Positions 52,670 through 61,691 of a stretch of DNA of 64,000 nucleotides are shown in pieces. Below the pieces are notes generated by a model. The model was not told the origin of the DNA. It saw nothing but the letters and a program-made list of their open reading frames with translations, and made no database searches. The translations under genes were made by a program, and so were the position numbers. How positions within the stretch are numbered: the stretch's first letter is position 1; the number at the start of each line of letters is the position of its first letter. The DNA comes from UBA1433 sp964581565 (GTDB taxonomy: Bacteria; Bacillota; Clostridia; Eubacteriales; UBA1433). The DNA lies in the NCBI GenBank assembly GCA_964581565.1, contig CAZOOZ010000001.1, positions 124,001-188,000 on the forward strand, given 5' to 3'.

Positions 52670-52730
52670 AATCCACCATGATCGTAAAGTTTATTGGCTT
52701 TGTAAAGCAATATCACTTTACACCTAAGAT

Positions 52731-52759
52731 ATTTTAAATAAATATATTGAATTTGTCAA
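52731..52759 (-). promoter_or_regulatory. Promoter of ylxM-ffh operon
   Basis: On the minus strand TTGACA (52759-52754), 17 bases, TAAAAT (52736-52731), a near-consensus promoter. A small inverted repeat, GTAAAG (52702-52707)/CTTTAC (52716-52721), lies just downstream of the predicted start site. Confidence 0.8.
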
Positions 52760-52875
52760 TTATTATTTTGTAAAACATGTAATAAAATGAATCTGATTGA
52801 TATAATCTAATATATATGTTAAAATGTTTTATCTATCTAAAATAAACAAGCACTTTAGCTATAGGGAGGTAAAAA

Positions 52876-53808
52876 ATGATTTCGATTTATTATACTGAAA
52901 ATGAAAAATTACATAAAAATGATACTATATTGCCCGATAGTTGGGTGCATTTAATAAGTCCCACTTCCGAGGAGATTGACTATGTCTGCGAGTCTTTGAA
53001 TATCGATATCGATTTTTTAAGGGCATCATTGGACGAAGAAGAGAGGGCGAGACTCGAGATTGAAGACGGCCACACAATGGTTATCTTTGACACTCCCATC
53101 GTTGAAGCAGACGGGGACGGATATGTATACAGCACAATTCCGGTAGGCATTGTATTAACTGAAAATAATATTATAACAATCTCTCTTAAAGATGTACCTA
53201 CGCTGAAATATTTTTACGATTTTCGAATGGTAAAATTTTCTACAAAAAAAAGAAACAGAATGTTTTTGCAAATACTGTACAGAAATGCGGCGCTGTTTTT
53301 AACTTACTTAAAACAAATAGATAAAATGAGCACAAAAGTAGAACAGGAACTGCATAAATCCATGAAAAACAAAGAGTTGATACAAATGCTCAAACTTGAA
53401 AAGAGCTTGGTTTACTTTGCTACATCACTGAAATCAAATGAAGTGGTTATGGAAAAGCTTTTACGTGTATCTTTTATCAAAAAATATCCGGATGATTTGG
53501 ATTTGCTGGAAGATGTTATCATTGAAAATAAACAAGCTATTGAGATGTGTAATATTTACAGGGATATCCTAAGCGGCACAATGGATGCATTTGCTTCGGT
53601 GATTTCAAACAATCTAAATATTGTCATGAAGCTTCTCACATCCATCACGATTATCATTGCAATTCCGACGCTTATAGCCAGTCTTTGGGGAATGAACGTA
53701 GCCGTTCCTTTTAAAAATGATGCGTACGGATTTGTTATTGTAGTGGCTATCGCGCTTGTTTGTGCGATCGTGAGCATTTTTGTTATGATTCGAAAAAAAA
53801 TGATGTGA
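52876..53808 (+). CDS. corA: CorA-family divalent cation (Mg2+/Co2+) transporter
   Basis: This 310-residue channel-like transporter has a large cytoplasmic domain and two C-terminal helices (about 250-272 and 283-303). The essential GMN motif is in LWGMNVAVPF, between the helices, at the channel mouth. GGGAGG lies 8 bases before the ATG. It stands divergent from ylxM and ends at a bidirectional terminator. Mg2+ is the likely substrate, but Co2+ or Ni2+ cannot be excluded. Confidence 0.94.
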   Translation: MISIYYTENEKLHKNDTILPDSWVHLISPTSEEIDYVCESLNIDIDFLRASLDEEERARLEIEDGHTMVIFDTPIVEADGDGYVYSTIPVGIVLTENNIITISLKDVPTLKYFYDFRMVKFSTKKRNRMFLQILYRNAALFLTYLKQIDKMSTKVEQELHKSMKNKELIQMLKLEKSLVYFATSLKSNEVVMEKLLRVSFIKKYPDDLDLLEDVIIENKQAIEMCNIYRDILSGTMDAFASVISNNLNIVMKLLTSITIIIAIPTLIASLWGMNVAVPFKNDAYGFVIVVAIALVCAIVSIFVMIRKKMM

Positions 53809-53830
53809 ATAGAATGCAAACAAAATAAAA

Positions 53831-53858
53831 AGTGCAGTTATGACACTGCACTTTTTTA
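53831..53858. terminator. Bidirectional terminator between corA and proS
   Basis: AGTGCAG (53831-53837) and CTGCACT (53846-53852), an eight-base loop, A-rich on the left and T-rich on the right, serving both convergent genes. Confidence 0.88.
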
Positions 53859-53859
53859 T

Positions 53860-55302
53860 TTAATACGCTCTTGCCAGATAAACCATTGTATCGGATTGCT
53901 TGCCGCAGCATATACACGTGCCGTCTCCGATGACTTCCTGCTCAAAAGGAATACAGCGGATACTTGCGCCCGTGAGTTCTTTTATCTTCTCTTCGCATTC
54001 TCTGCTGCCGCACCACATAGCCTTAATAAAACCGGGGTTTTCTTTAAGATTTGTTTTCATTTCTTCAATACTTTGCGCGGTGCTTGTTTTTTGTTCTCTC
54101 ATTTCCAATGCGCGATGATACATATTATTTTGAATATCTTGTAAGGTTTGTGCTGCGATTGTGTTTGCTTCATCAAGACAAACATTAAATTTTTCACCTG
54201 TGTCTCTTCTCACAAAAACACATTTGTTATTTTGTATATCTTTGGGACCGATCTCTATGCGGAGAGGCACGCCTTTCATTTCCCACTGGCTGAATTTCCA
54301 TCCCGGCGAATAGCTTTCAGAATCGTCCACTTTCACCTTATATTCCTTTAAACATTCTTTAAGCTTGTAAGCTTTGTTCAATACGCCTTCCTTGTGCTGA
54401 GCAATAGGAACGATAACAATTTGTATTGGGGAAATTTTGGGAGGCAGCATAAGCCCGCTGTTATCGCCGTGAACCATGATAATAGCACCTATTAATCTGG
54501 TTGAAATACCCCATGATGTGTGATAGGGATAGGAACGTTTGCCTTCTCGGTCTGTATACATAATATCGAATGCTTTTGTAAAATGCTGCCCTAAATTATG
54601 ACTGGTGCCGGATTGCAGTGCTTGTCCGTCATGCATGAGCGCTTCCATCGTATATGTTGCATGAGCGCCGGCAAATTTTTCTTTTTCGCTCTTTTGACCT
54701 GTAATCATAGGGATGGCCATATATTCTTCAGCGACTTTTCTGTAGATATTCAGCATTTGCATTGTCTCGGTCTGCGCTTCTTCTTCGCTTTCATGCAAGG
54801 TGTGTCCTTCCTGCCATAAAAATTCGGAAGTGCGCAGAAAAGGCCTTGTTGTTTTTTCCCAGCGCACAACACTGCACCATTGATTATATAAAAAAGGCAG
54901 CTGACGCCATGTTTGTAGCCATTTGGAATACATGCTGCATATTATCGTTTCCGAAGTAGGGCGTATACATAGTTTTTCCGCAAGTTCCGAGCCGCCGCCA
55001 TGTGTGACCCATGCCACTTCGGGAGCGAATCCTTCCACATGTTCGGCTTCTTTTTTCAACAAGCTCTCAGGGATGAGAAGAGGGAAATACATATTTTCAT
55101 GCCCTGTCTGTTTGAATAATTTGTCATATTCATTTTTAATATTTTCCCATATTGCAAAGCCATATGGACGTATAACCATGAATCCTTTCACAGGAGAATA
55201 ATCCGCAAGCTCTGTTTTCATGATCACATCTGTGTACCATTTTGCGAAGTCTTCCTCCATATTTGTGATTGCTTCAATGTTTTGTTGTTTATCTTTTGCC
55301 AT
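53860..55302 (-). CDS. proS: Prolyl-tRNA synthetase, type 3 (archaeal/eukaryotic-like)
   Basis: This enzyme charges tRNA-Pro. The 480-residue form lacks the editing insertion of typical bacterial ProRS and carries a C-terminal zinc-binding domain (MWCGSRECEE and GTCICCGKQ), ending in Tyr, so it is the archaeal/eukaryotic-like type found in many Clostridia. Motif 2 is RWEKTTRPFLRTSEFLWQEG; motif 3 is in GISTRLIGAIIMVHGD. Without an editing domain, Ala-tRNA-Pro would need a separate editor. Confidence 0.96.
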   Translation of the reverse strand: MAKDKQQNIEAITNMEEDFAKWYTDVIMKTELADYSPVKGFMVIRPYGFAIWENIKNEYDKLFKQTGHENMYFPLLIPESLLKKEAEHVEGFAPEVAWVTHGGGSELAEKLCIRPTSETIICSMYSKWLQTWRQLPFLYNQWCSVVRWEKTTRPFLRTSEFLWQEGHTLHESEEEAQTETMQMLNIYRKVAEEYMAIPMITGQKSEKEKFAGAHATYTMEALMHDGQALQSGTSHNLGQHFTKAFDIMYTDREGKRSYPYHTSWGISTRLIGAIIMVHGDNSGLMLPPKISPIQIVIVPIAQHKEGVLNKAYKLKECLKEYKVKVDDSESYSPGWKFSQWEMKGVPLRIEIGPKDIQNNKCVFVRRDTGEKFNVCLDEANTIAAQTLQDIQNNMYHRALEMREQKTSTAQSIEEMKTNLKENPGFIKAMWCGSRECEEKIKELTGASIRCIPFEQEVIGDGTCICCGKQSDTMVYLARAY

Positions 55303-55333
55303 GTAGCCTTCTCCTAAATTATTTGTCTATAGA

Positions 55334-57160
55334 TTATCTGTTTCTTTGTCTTAATTTTATTATTATAATACATGCTGCAAGAACTATAAATACCGCACCT
55401 ATGATAATGACGGCAGTGAGCGGGAATGTCGAGAGACTGACGGGATCAAAGCTAAATTCCAGCTGCTCTCCGTCATCTGTTGTGCATTTCACTTTCAGCG
55501 TAATATCTTTATCGTCTTTATAGTCTTGATCTGATAGCTGTATTACTTGTTTATCGCCAATGATAAGGGAATCGAGTGTGGCGAGCAAGGCGCCGTTTCT
55601 CGCATCGATGATTTCTATATTATTTAAATTTGCATTTCCGTCATTAAGCAGTGTCACATCAAAGCTGACATGTTCTTTATCTTTAGAATTGATATTTTCA
55701 ATTAAGAGCATTGTGCTCGGTTCGTTTTTACGCTCGACTTCAAAAATCTGTTTCGATAATATGAAAGAATTTGCCGTATTTTTTCCGTCTTGCAAAGTCA
55801 CGCTCACACTGGGAGCACTGACAAAATCGTTTGTGAATTTACCGGTTGCTGTAAAGCTGAATTCTTCACCTACAGCTATGCTGTCCGCGGTATAAATTTC
55901 TCCCAGAACACCATCCGATATTACCAAATCCGTCAGTTCATAGTCACTGACGTTTTTGGCGGTGTAGGAAATGGTCGCGTCTGTATAAAAAGGCAACTTA
56001 TCCGTATCTATACTTCTTTGTATATCCAAACTTGGCGGAACAGAAGAAATGGTGAGTTCGGCGGTTGCTTTAAAAGGCGTGCTGCTGTCGGCTACATAGG
56101 CGTAAATTGCAAACGAATATTGCTTATCGGGTTCAATGGTCATATTTTCCGTAGATGAATTTGAAGCGCCTGATGCAACTGCGCCTATATCAATGATAGG
56201 TTCACTCGATGCTTTGCCGCTGTCATCAAGCAGATAGATAAAAGCTGTAATGACTTCGTAATCCGTATTATTTTGAAAATCAAACATAATATCCATTTTT
56301 TCTGCGGTTTCGATATAGGTCTTTGCAGGCGTGATATCTAAAGTCAGTTTGCTCTCAATCGGTGAATCTATAACTTTGCCTGTTACCTTAACTGTGGGAA
56401 GCTCTGTTCGTACACTTTCGCCTGTCATGGCATCCGTATATTCTAAAATAATGTACGAGTTGACGGAGCCTGCCGGAACAGAGATGTCTTTTTGAAACCG
56501 CTTGCTCTGGCCTTCTTTGAGATCGCCGAGGCTGCCAAGCAATCCGTAAGTGGAATCATAGACTTTTACATCGTTTGCTTTCCCGCCCGATGATAAGGTT
56601 ACTTTTCCGCCGAAAAAGACAGGAAAGTCGCTGATGCCAACCGGATCGGCATCTGTGGTATAAGTGACGGTAAACTGGGGGGAATAAAGCTTGATCGTGT
56701 TACTTGAAGAGGAGTATTCAATCCATTCATTATCCAGTTTATACATAAGTTTGTAAGCAATAGTTATGCTTTTTCCGTATGTAGATTTCATCGTAACAGA
56801 GGTGCCGGTCACTTTTGCTGTTGAGTTTTGGTTTACTGTGGCATACAAGGTTGTCCAGTCTGAGACAACGCTGCCGGCCGTGGATGTTATTTTTTCATAA
56901 ATTGCTATTTCTATAGAACCAGTATACGTGGAGGAGTTTTTAATGCTGTATGTTTGAGCAAATACGCTATCCTCGCTTACGGTATAAGTGTCATCTATTG
57001 TTTTACCCTGGCCGCTGCTTACAATTTGCGATACGCTTAGGTTCAAATTTATGCTGTCTTGTGTGAGAAGTTCTTCCGCTGAGATAAATGTCATACTAAA
57101 AAGTAAAAAGGTAGTTATAAATAATAACGATATAATCGGTTTAATATTTCTTTTTATCAT
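55334..57160 (-). CDS. Secreted, membrane-anchored protein with repeated Ig/CARDB-like domains
   Basis: This 608-residue protein has a signal peptide (about 1-28), a long outer region built from beta-rich repeats of about 100 residues, and a C-terminal helix (about 577-600: FPLTAVIIIGAVFIVLAA) followed by KLRQRNR. The repeats show alternating phrases such as YSIKNSSTYTGSIEIAIYE, DFQNNTDYEVITAFIYLLDD and SYTAKNVSDYELTDLVIS, resembling CARDB/Ig-like domains. No catalytic motif is seen. It is probably a surface adhesin or structural protein. The neighbours give no clue. Confidence 0.8.
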   Translation of the reverse strand: MIKRNIKPIISLLFITTFLLFSMTFISAEELLTQDSINLNLSVSQIVSSGQGKTIDDTYTVSEDSVFAQTYSIKNSSTYTGSIEIAIYEKITSTAGSVVSDWTTLYATVNQNSTAKVTGTSVTMKSTYGKSITIAYKLMYKLDNEWIEYSSSSNTIKLYSPQFTVTYTTDADPVGISDFPVFFGGKVTLSSGGKANDVKVYDSTYGLLGSLGDLKEGQSKRFQKDISVPAGSVNSYIILEYTDAMTGESVRTELPTVKVTGKVIDSPIESKLTLDITPAKTYIETAEKMDIMFDFQNNTDYEVITAFIYLLDDSGKASSEPIIDIGAVASGASNSSTENMTIEPDKQYSFAIYAYVADSSTPFKATAELTISSVPPSLDIQRSIDTDKLPFYTDATISYTAKNVSDYELTDLVISDGVLGEIYTADSIAVGEEFSFTATGKFTNDFVSAPSVSVTLQDGKNTANSFILSKQIFEVERKNEPSTMLLIENINSKDKEHVSFDVTLLNDGNANLNNIEIIDARNGALLATLDSLIIGDKQVIQLSDQDYKDDKDITLKVKCTTDDGEQLEFSFDPVSLSTFPLTAVIIIGAVFIVLAACIIIIKLRQRNR

Positions 57161-57240
57161 AGGATCCTCTCTATACTTTTATACTTAGTAATTACTTTAA
57201 AGTATATTATAATCAAATTACAAAAAAAAGAAAATAAAAA

Positions 57241-57256
57241 AGACAGCAAGCTGTCT
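57241..57256 (-). terminator. Terminator after Cys-rich protein gene
   Basis: AGACAGC-AA-GCTGTCT (57241-57256) with A- and T-runs on both sides, ending the leftward gene at 57274. Confidence 0.85.
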
Positions 57257-57273
57257 TTTTTTGCAAAATGATA

Positions 57274-57948
57274 TTAACATCTTTGTTGAGGCGGGAAAAA
57301 TTCCGGGAAGGGAGTAACATTTTCATCCATGAATGTATCGCAGAATTCGATATCGCTTGGCATTTCATCACATTCAGGCGGAATATCACAAAATCCATAA
57401 GTAGGAATTTTAAGTTGCACTTCACTGACAACTTTTACAATCAAGAATACGCCTATGCTCAGTTGTATCGCTTCTCTGTTGTCTACGAGATTGCTATAGC
57501 CCACTTCTGCAAAGCTTTCAACATAAGGCTCAAAACGGCCTTGTCTTAAATATTCAGCCGGCGCATAGACAACAACTTCTATCGGGAAACGTATTTTATT
57601 ATCGCATTGCATCGTTCCGTTTACAAGTAGTTTGGCGGGAAGTCTGAATATTTCTCCGTCACATTTTCTTTTTACGACTACGTAGACAGGTATTGCAGCG
57701 ACAAATCTCATCAATGCATAATTTTCATTGATTTCTTGGAAAAACGGATAATCTCCCCAAGGTTCTACATGTGCTTTGCCGAAGTCGGCATGTAAAAATT
57801 TATAATCATCGGCTGTACCCGTTGGAAAGTTTACGCAGAATAATGCTCGCTCCAAACAATCGCGCTTTGAACATGCGTCGTAAACTTTATTTACAATTAA
57901 ACAATCAACTTCCATACAGCAATTGTTTACTTCAATTCTTTCATCCAA
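57274..57948 (-). CDS. Cys-rich protein, possibly spore-coat associated
   Basis: This 224-residue protein has no signal peptide or membrane helix. It is rich in Cys (NNCCMEVDC, DACSKRDCLERALFC, KRKCDGE, FCDIPPEC, QQRC) and Pro at its C-terminus. The VNKVYDACSKRDC phrase resembles clostridial coat-type proteins, but I do not firmly recognise a family. A coat or exosporium role is inference only. AGGAGG precedes the ATG. Confidence 0.6.
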   Translation of the reverse strand: MDERIEVNNCCMEVDCLIVNKVYDACSKRDCLERALFCVNFPTGTADDYKFLHADFGKAHVEPWGDYPFFQEINENYALMRFVAAIPVYVVVKRKCDGEIFRLPAKLLVNGTMQCDNKIRFPIEVVVYAPAEYLRQGRFEPYVESFAEVGYSNLVDNREAIQLSIGVFLIVKVVSEVQLKIPTYGFCDIPPECDEMPSDIEFCDTFMDENVTPFPEFFPPQQRC

Positions 57949-58051
57949 ATGCTTAATCCTCCTTTATTTATTTCTATGGTCATTATATGAGGCGGCAAAT
58001 GAAGTGTGCGGGATATTTCTTTTGTTTGATAATTATTCAAATAATATAAAA

Positions 58052-58073
58052 AAATTCAGCATTTGCTGAATTT
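58052..58073 (-). terminator. Terminator after zapA-like gene
   Basis: AAATTCAGCA (58052-58061) and TGCTGAATTT (58064-58073), two-base loop, with a T-rich run on the minus strand. Confidence 0.8.
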
Positions 58074-58088
58074 CATATCTCTGTAAAT

Positions 58089-58640
58089 TTATTCTTGAAT
58101 AAGCCTTTTTCTTAGTTTTACGAGTTCGATTTGATTTTCCAAAAGCCGCTCTTCCATCGATTCATATTCATGTTTCATTTTTTCGTTTTCGGTACGTATT
58201 TCGGTAAGGCGTGTTTTATAGCCTGCTATGATTGCGTTAGAGCGATTTAATTCTTCGCTCACACGCTTGATCTCTTCCTGATATTGTTCGATTTTTTTAA
58301 GCTCGTTCTGATTTTTTGTCAGATTCATATTTTCTATATCGATAACTCTTTCTTCTTTTTTTGTCTGATAAGAGGAAGGAGCTGCGGCAGGTGTGCTCGC
58401 AAGTTTTTTCTGAAGATTTAGAAACGCTTTTTGTGTATCCAGAATTTCTTCACTTAAGTTCATGCATGTCAGGATAAGTGCCACATAGTTGCTTATGTAA
58501 GGATTTTTCTTTTTGGTATCATTTAAAATATATTCAAGATAGTTTACGGTATCTTCAATTTTTACGGTATCATTTGTACTTGTCAGAAATGAATATTCTG
58601 AACCCAATATCTTCACGCTTACTTTGTTTTTCTTATCCAT
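58089..58640 (-). CDS. zapA: ZapA-like cell division protein with C-terminal coiled coil
   Basis: ZapA stabilises FtsZ bundles. Residues 1-80 follow the ZapA N-terminal domain (KVSVKILGSEYSFLTS, then TVNYLEYILND and ALILTCMNLSEEIL). Residues 85-183 form a long charged coiled coil (KNQNELKKIEQYQEEIKRVS), making it longer than the usual 90-110 residues. The longer form is seen in some Clostridia. It has its own terminator downstream. Confidence 0.85.
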   Translation of the reverse strand: MDKKNKVSVKILGSEYSFLTSTNDTVKIEDTVNYLEYILNDTKKKNPYISNYVALILTCMNLSEEILDTQKAFLNLQKKLASTPAAAPSSYQTKKEERVIDIENMNLTKNQNELKKIEQYQEEIKRVSEELNRSNAIIAGYKTRLTEIRTENEKMKHEYESMEERLLENQIELVKLRKRLIQE

Positions 58641-58899
58641 ATACTAAAAATGATCCTTTCCTGCAAATTATTACAAGATTACACGTATTCAAAATATATT
58701 ATATATGAACAGCATTAAAATTACAAATAATTATTTTATGTTCAAAAGAAAATAAAGTAAAAATTTTAAGCTGCCAATCAGGATAAAAATATTAAATTTA
58801 TTAAAGAATAGCAAGAGAACTATTGTTTTTATTTTGAAGAGCTTGTATTATTATACTACTGATAAAATTGAAGCATAAACGATATGTTTGAGGTGTAGA

Positions 58900-59256
58900 A
58901 TGGATTATATCAAAAAGGCTGAGTTAATAGCAAAATGGGCGGAAGAAAAAAATGCAGAAGATATTCATATTATCGATGTTACGGCGTTGACGTCGATTAC
59001 GGATGCGTTTGTGTTTTTAAGTGCTTCAAACGAACGCCAGTTGGATGCTATCACAGAGCATATTTACTTACAGTCAAAAGAAAACGGAATGGATATACCC
59101 ATCATTGAAGGCAAAAAAGAAAGCCGATGGATACTGCTTGATTTCGGCGATGTGGTCGTGCATGTTTTTCATAAAGAAGAGAGAAGTTATTACGATATTG
59201 AAAAGCTATGGGCTGACGGTAAATTTATACTTTTGCCCAGCAGAGATGAACACTAA
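58900..59256 (+). CDS. rsfS: Ribosome silencing factor RsfS
   Basis: RsfS binds L14 on the 50S subunit and blocks subunit joining when nutrients are low. The 118-residue protein shows AEDIHIIDVTALTSITDAFV, ASNERQLDAITEHI and SRWILLDFGDVVVHVFH, all family hallmarks. The start at 58900 is chosen because GAGGTG lies just before this ATG; the longer frame would start at a TTG without support. It usually neighbours nadD and yqeK, which are not seen here. Confidence 0.93.
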   Translation: MDYIKKAELIAKWAEEKNAEDIHIIDVTALTSITDAFVFLSASNERQLDAITEHIYLQSKENGMDIPIIEGKKESRWILLDFGDVVVHVFHKEERSYYDIEKLWADGKFILLPSRDEH

Positions 59257-59575
59257 ATTAAAAATAAAAAGCCATAGTTAGTTAAGAGCGTTACCATGAG
59301 AAAACATGAAGAAACCTAGTAAAATCAATGTTTTTGGGCAGCGGATAACGGGGGCAGGAAACTAAAACTGAATATGTAAATGCCAAAAAGGGTGCTATCT
59401 ATGAAGATAACGCCCTTTTTGTGTGTTTTCATATCAGCAATTTTTTTTGTGAAAGCTTAACTCTTCACGTAACAATCTTAAATGCTGACCAATTATCTTT
59501 AAGCAACCGCTTTCTTTTTGTTAATTACATTTTATTCGATAAAAGAATTATTAATTGTTGATATGATCCCTCTTC
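59257..59575. other. Long non-coding interval
   Basis: No ORF of useful size or recognisable RNA family is seen between rsfS and the AraC promoter. The interval has one clear structure, a terminator at 59385-59420, and about 130 bases before it (59257-59384) with G-rich patches (CAGCGG and CGGGGGCAGG) that stand out from the AT-rich surroundings. This could be a small RNA or the 3' untranslated region of rsfS. I did not recognise a known riboswitch. Confidence 0.3.
59385..59420. terminator. Terminator downstream of rsfS
   Basis: AAAAAGGG (59385-59392) pairs with CCCTTTTT (59413-59420), with imperfect inner pairing TATC/GATA around TATGAA. The A- and T-runs make it usable in both directions; it ends rsfS or a small RNA. 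Confidence 0.7.
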
Positions 59576-59604
59576 TTGACTAAATACATATACGGTGTTA
59601 AAAT
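59576..59604 (+). promoter_or_regulatory. Promoter of AraC-family regulator
   Basis: TTGACT (59576-59581), 17 bases, TAAAAT (59599-59604). The operator-like palindrome copy 4 lies immediately downstream, over the expected transcription start. Confidence 0.75.
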
Positions 59605-59607
59605 TAA

Positions 59608-59623
59608 GTTAGCAAAGGCTAAC
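59608..59623. promoter_or_regulatory. GTTAG-N6-CTAAC palindrome, copy 4
   Basis: GTTAG (59608-59612), CAAAGG, CTAAC (59619-59623), with one further pair A/T outside (AGTTAG...CTAACT). It starts 4 bases after the -10 box of the AraC gene. A bound protein would cover the transcription start, so repression (possibly autoregulation) is expected. Confidence 0.65.
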
Positions 59624-59643
59624 TGTAAAGCGGGGCTACTATT

Positions 59644-60630
59644 ATGGAGCAAGAGATTTCTATAAACTCAAAGGATGAATATTTCAGTGATCTCGTAAAT
59701 CGCTATGGCTTCTCTTATGCGCAGGGTGAAAATACGGCAACCCTGATACCTCCAAAAGAGCTTGGTAGCGGATATATCAAAGCGGTTCAAGCAAGCGGCG
59801 ATATTGACATCGGGATCATAGATCTTTTTCTGGCGCGGCCGATTATTTCATATTATGATAATTATTCAAATACCTGTGAGGTGACATATTGTTTCAGCGG
59901 ACATATTTTCTACTCGGAAACTGGTATCACAAAGGCAAATTTAAATAAAAATGAAATGGGAATATATGCACTTCCATACAGTCGGGGAATGACCATGATT
60001 CCTTCGGGTAAGCGGGTATGTGTTGTGTCGGTGGAATCAAAGAAGCCCTTTCACGATCGACTGCCGTATACCGAGAAGTGCACACAATATGACGATACGT
60101 CAGTGAAGAAATTATTACACCAGTTGGTACAGCCGAAAAAGGCAAATGCAAAAATCCACAACTATTTCAGTCAAATTATAGAAAATAATATCGGTCGGGA
60201 ATTAAAGAATACATACCTTGATTCGTTAGGCAAAGTCTTATTATCTGATCTGTGGCAGGAAAATATCATACTTCCTCTCACCGGAGGGAAACGCACGGTT
60301 TATTCCGGTTTTGAAAGAAACGCACTACTGGAAGCCAAAGAAATTTTATGTGACCATTATTCTTCTCCGCCAACTATTCCTGAGTTGGCCAAGATGGTTG
60401 CGCTCAACGAGCATAAGCTAAAATCTGGTTTCCGTGATATGTATGGCAAGAGCATATATGAATACGTCCGCAGTTTAAGGATGAAAAACGCAAGCCACCT
60501 GCTTGAGAATGTTGATTTAAGCATCAGCGAGATTGCGGGGATGGTGGGGTACGTGAACACCAGCCATTTTGCCCGCGCCTTCCGAAATGAATATGGCTTA
60601 AACCCCAGCGATTTTCGTCTTGGAGTGTAA
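59644..60630 (+). CDS. AraC-family regulator, PchR/YbtA-like
   Basis: This 328-residue regulator has an N-terminal ligand domain and a C-terminal double helix-turn-helix (about 228-325: IPELAKMVALNEHKLKSGFR and SISEIAGMVGYVNTSHFARA). The phrase ENTATLIPPKELGSGYIKAV near residue 30 and the C-terminal LNEHKLKSGFRDMYGKSIYEY resemble PchR and YbtA, which respond to ferric siderophores and activate their uptake genes. It lies directly before a DppBCDF-type importer and carries an operator-like palindrome at its own promoter. The effector is unproven. Confidence 0.88.
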   Translation: MEQEISINSKDEYFSDLVNRYGFSYAQGENTATLIPPKELGSGYIKAVQASGDIDIGIIDLFLARPIISYYDNYSNTCEVTYCFSGHIFYSETGITKANLNKNEMGIYALPYSRGMTMIPSGKRVCVVSVESKKPFHDRLPYTEKCTQYDDTSVKKLLHQLVQPKKANAKIHNYFSQIIENNIGRELKNTYLDSLGKVLLSDLWQENIILPLTGGKRTVYSGFERNALLEAKEILCDHYSSPPTIPELAKMVALNEHKLKSGFRDMYGKSIYEYVRSLRMKNASHLLENVDLSISEIAGMVGYVNTSHFARAFRNEYGLNPSDFRLGV

Positions 60631-60710
60631 AAAATCCCGGTTGGAGCGGCGGGAACAACATCATAACTGGTAAAATAAGTGTTGATTTGTAGGCGCTTAT
60701 TTTTTTTGAA

Positions 60711-60739
60711 TTGAAGTTAGCAAAGACTAACTATATAGT
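60711..60739 (+). promoter_or_regulatory. Promoter of DppBCDF-like operon with operator copy 5 in the spacer
   Basis: TTGAAG (60711-60716), 17 bases, TATAGT (60734-60739). The palindrome GTTAG-CAAAGA-CTAAC (60716-60731) fills the spacer between the two boxes, as at the 1.3 kb locus. Confidence 0.65.
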
Positions 60740-60752
60740 GGGGGTACATATA

Positions 60753-61691
60753 TTGTGGAAATTCTTGTGTAGACGGGTAATTCATCTGATAACAGTCTTG
60801 ATTGGTATATCGTTGTTATCTTTTGTCCTCGCCAATATATCGGCCGTTGATCCGGCAGAAGCTTATGCAAGGCGCGTTTCAAAAACAGCCAGTGAAGAAA
60901 TGGTCGAGCAATACCGCGAAGAATTGGGATTTAATCAGTCGATACCAGAGCAGTATTGGAATTGGCTGAAGAATGTTGTACGCCTGGATTTTGGCAACTC
61001 TTATATCACCGGCCGGCCGGCCATGCAGGATTTGTTGAGCGTTATGCCTATGACACTTATCTTATCCGGCTTATCGTGTATCCTGATCATCGCCGGCGCT
61101 GTTCCGCTGGGGATACTGGCGGCGTTCAAAGAAGGAAAATGGGTTGATAAACTGGTTATGGGGTTGTCTTTTGTCTCAATCTCTGTGCCGGGATATTTTC
61201 TTGGTTTGCTGTGCCTGCTGGTTTTTGGCATATATTTAAGGCTGATGCCGATCGTGGGCCATAACCACCCGATAACATTATTATTTGCTTCGCTGGTTTT
61301 ATCTTTTCCGATGGTCGGTGCACTTGCACGGATACTGCGTTCACTTTTACTGGAAAATCAAAGAAGTGAATATGTTGTATATGCGAAGGCCAGAGGTATC
61401 GGCAGGCGTAGGGTGATGACCAACCATCTGCTGCGAAATGCTGCCCCTTCCTGTATTGTGATGTATGGCCAAAACATCGGGTATCTGCTTGCGGGCACAG
61501 CGATTGTCGAAACGATTTTTTCAATATCGGGGTTGGGACAGTATGCGTTGAACGCCGCAGTCAACCGGGATTTTCCGGTCATCAACGCCTATATTGTCCT
61601 GATGGCGCTTTGTTTTGTGGTATGCAACGTTACGGCCGAAGTCTGCGGCCGGCTGCTCAATCCCAGCCTGAACCGGGAGGACCGTGCATGA
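60753..61691 (+). CDS. DppB-type ABC transporter permease
   Basis: This 312-residue permease belongs to the peptide/nickel/metallophore importers. It has six transmembrane helices, the N-terminal phrase LITVLIGISLLSFVLANISAV, the FGNSYITGRP region and the ATPase-docking loop EYVVYAKARGIGRRRVMTNH (near 205-224). The start is most likely TTG at 60753, with GGGGG 7-8 bases before it; the longer frame begins inside the -35 box and cannot be right if the promoter is. It overlaps dppC-like by four bases. No receptor gene lies before it. Confidence 0.9.
   Translation: MWKFLCRRVIHLITVLIGISLLSFVLANISAVDPAEAYARRVSKTASEEMVEQYREELGFNQSIPEQYWNWLKNVVRLDFGNSYITGRPAMQDLLSVMPMTLILSGLSCILIIAGAVPLGILAAFKEGKWVDKLVMGLSFVSISVPGYFLGLLCLLVFGIYLRLMPIVGHNHPITLLFASLVLSFPMVGALARILRSLLLENQRSEYVVYAKARGIGRRRVMTNHLLRNAAPSCIVMYGQNIGYLLAGTAIVETIFSISGLGQYALNAAVNRDFPVINAYIVLMALCFVVCNVTAEVCGRLLNPSLNREDRA

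Noticed and set aside
59257..59420. Known riboswitch (c-di-GMP, guanidine, preQ1 and others)
   Set aside because: None of the conserved core motifs I know is present in order.
60711..60752. Upstream TTG start of the DppB-like permease
   Set aside because: It lies inside the -35 box of the predicted promoter and has no ribosome binding site.
61156..61524. Minus-strand frame inside the DppB-like gene
   Set aside because: Long antisense frames are expected in GC-richer DNA; no start signal or homology.
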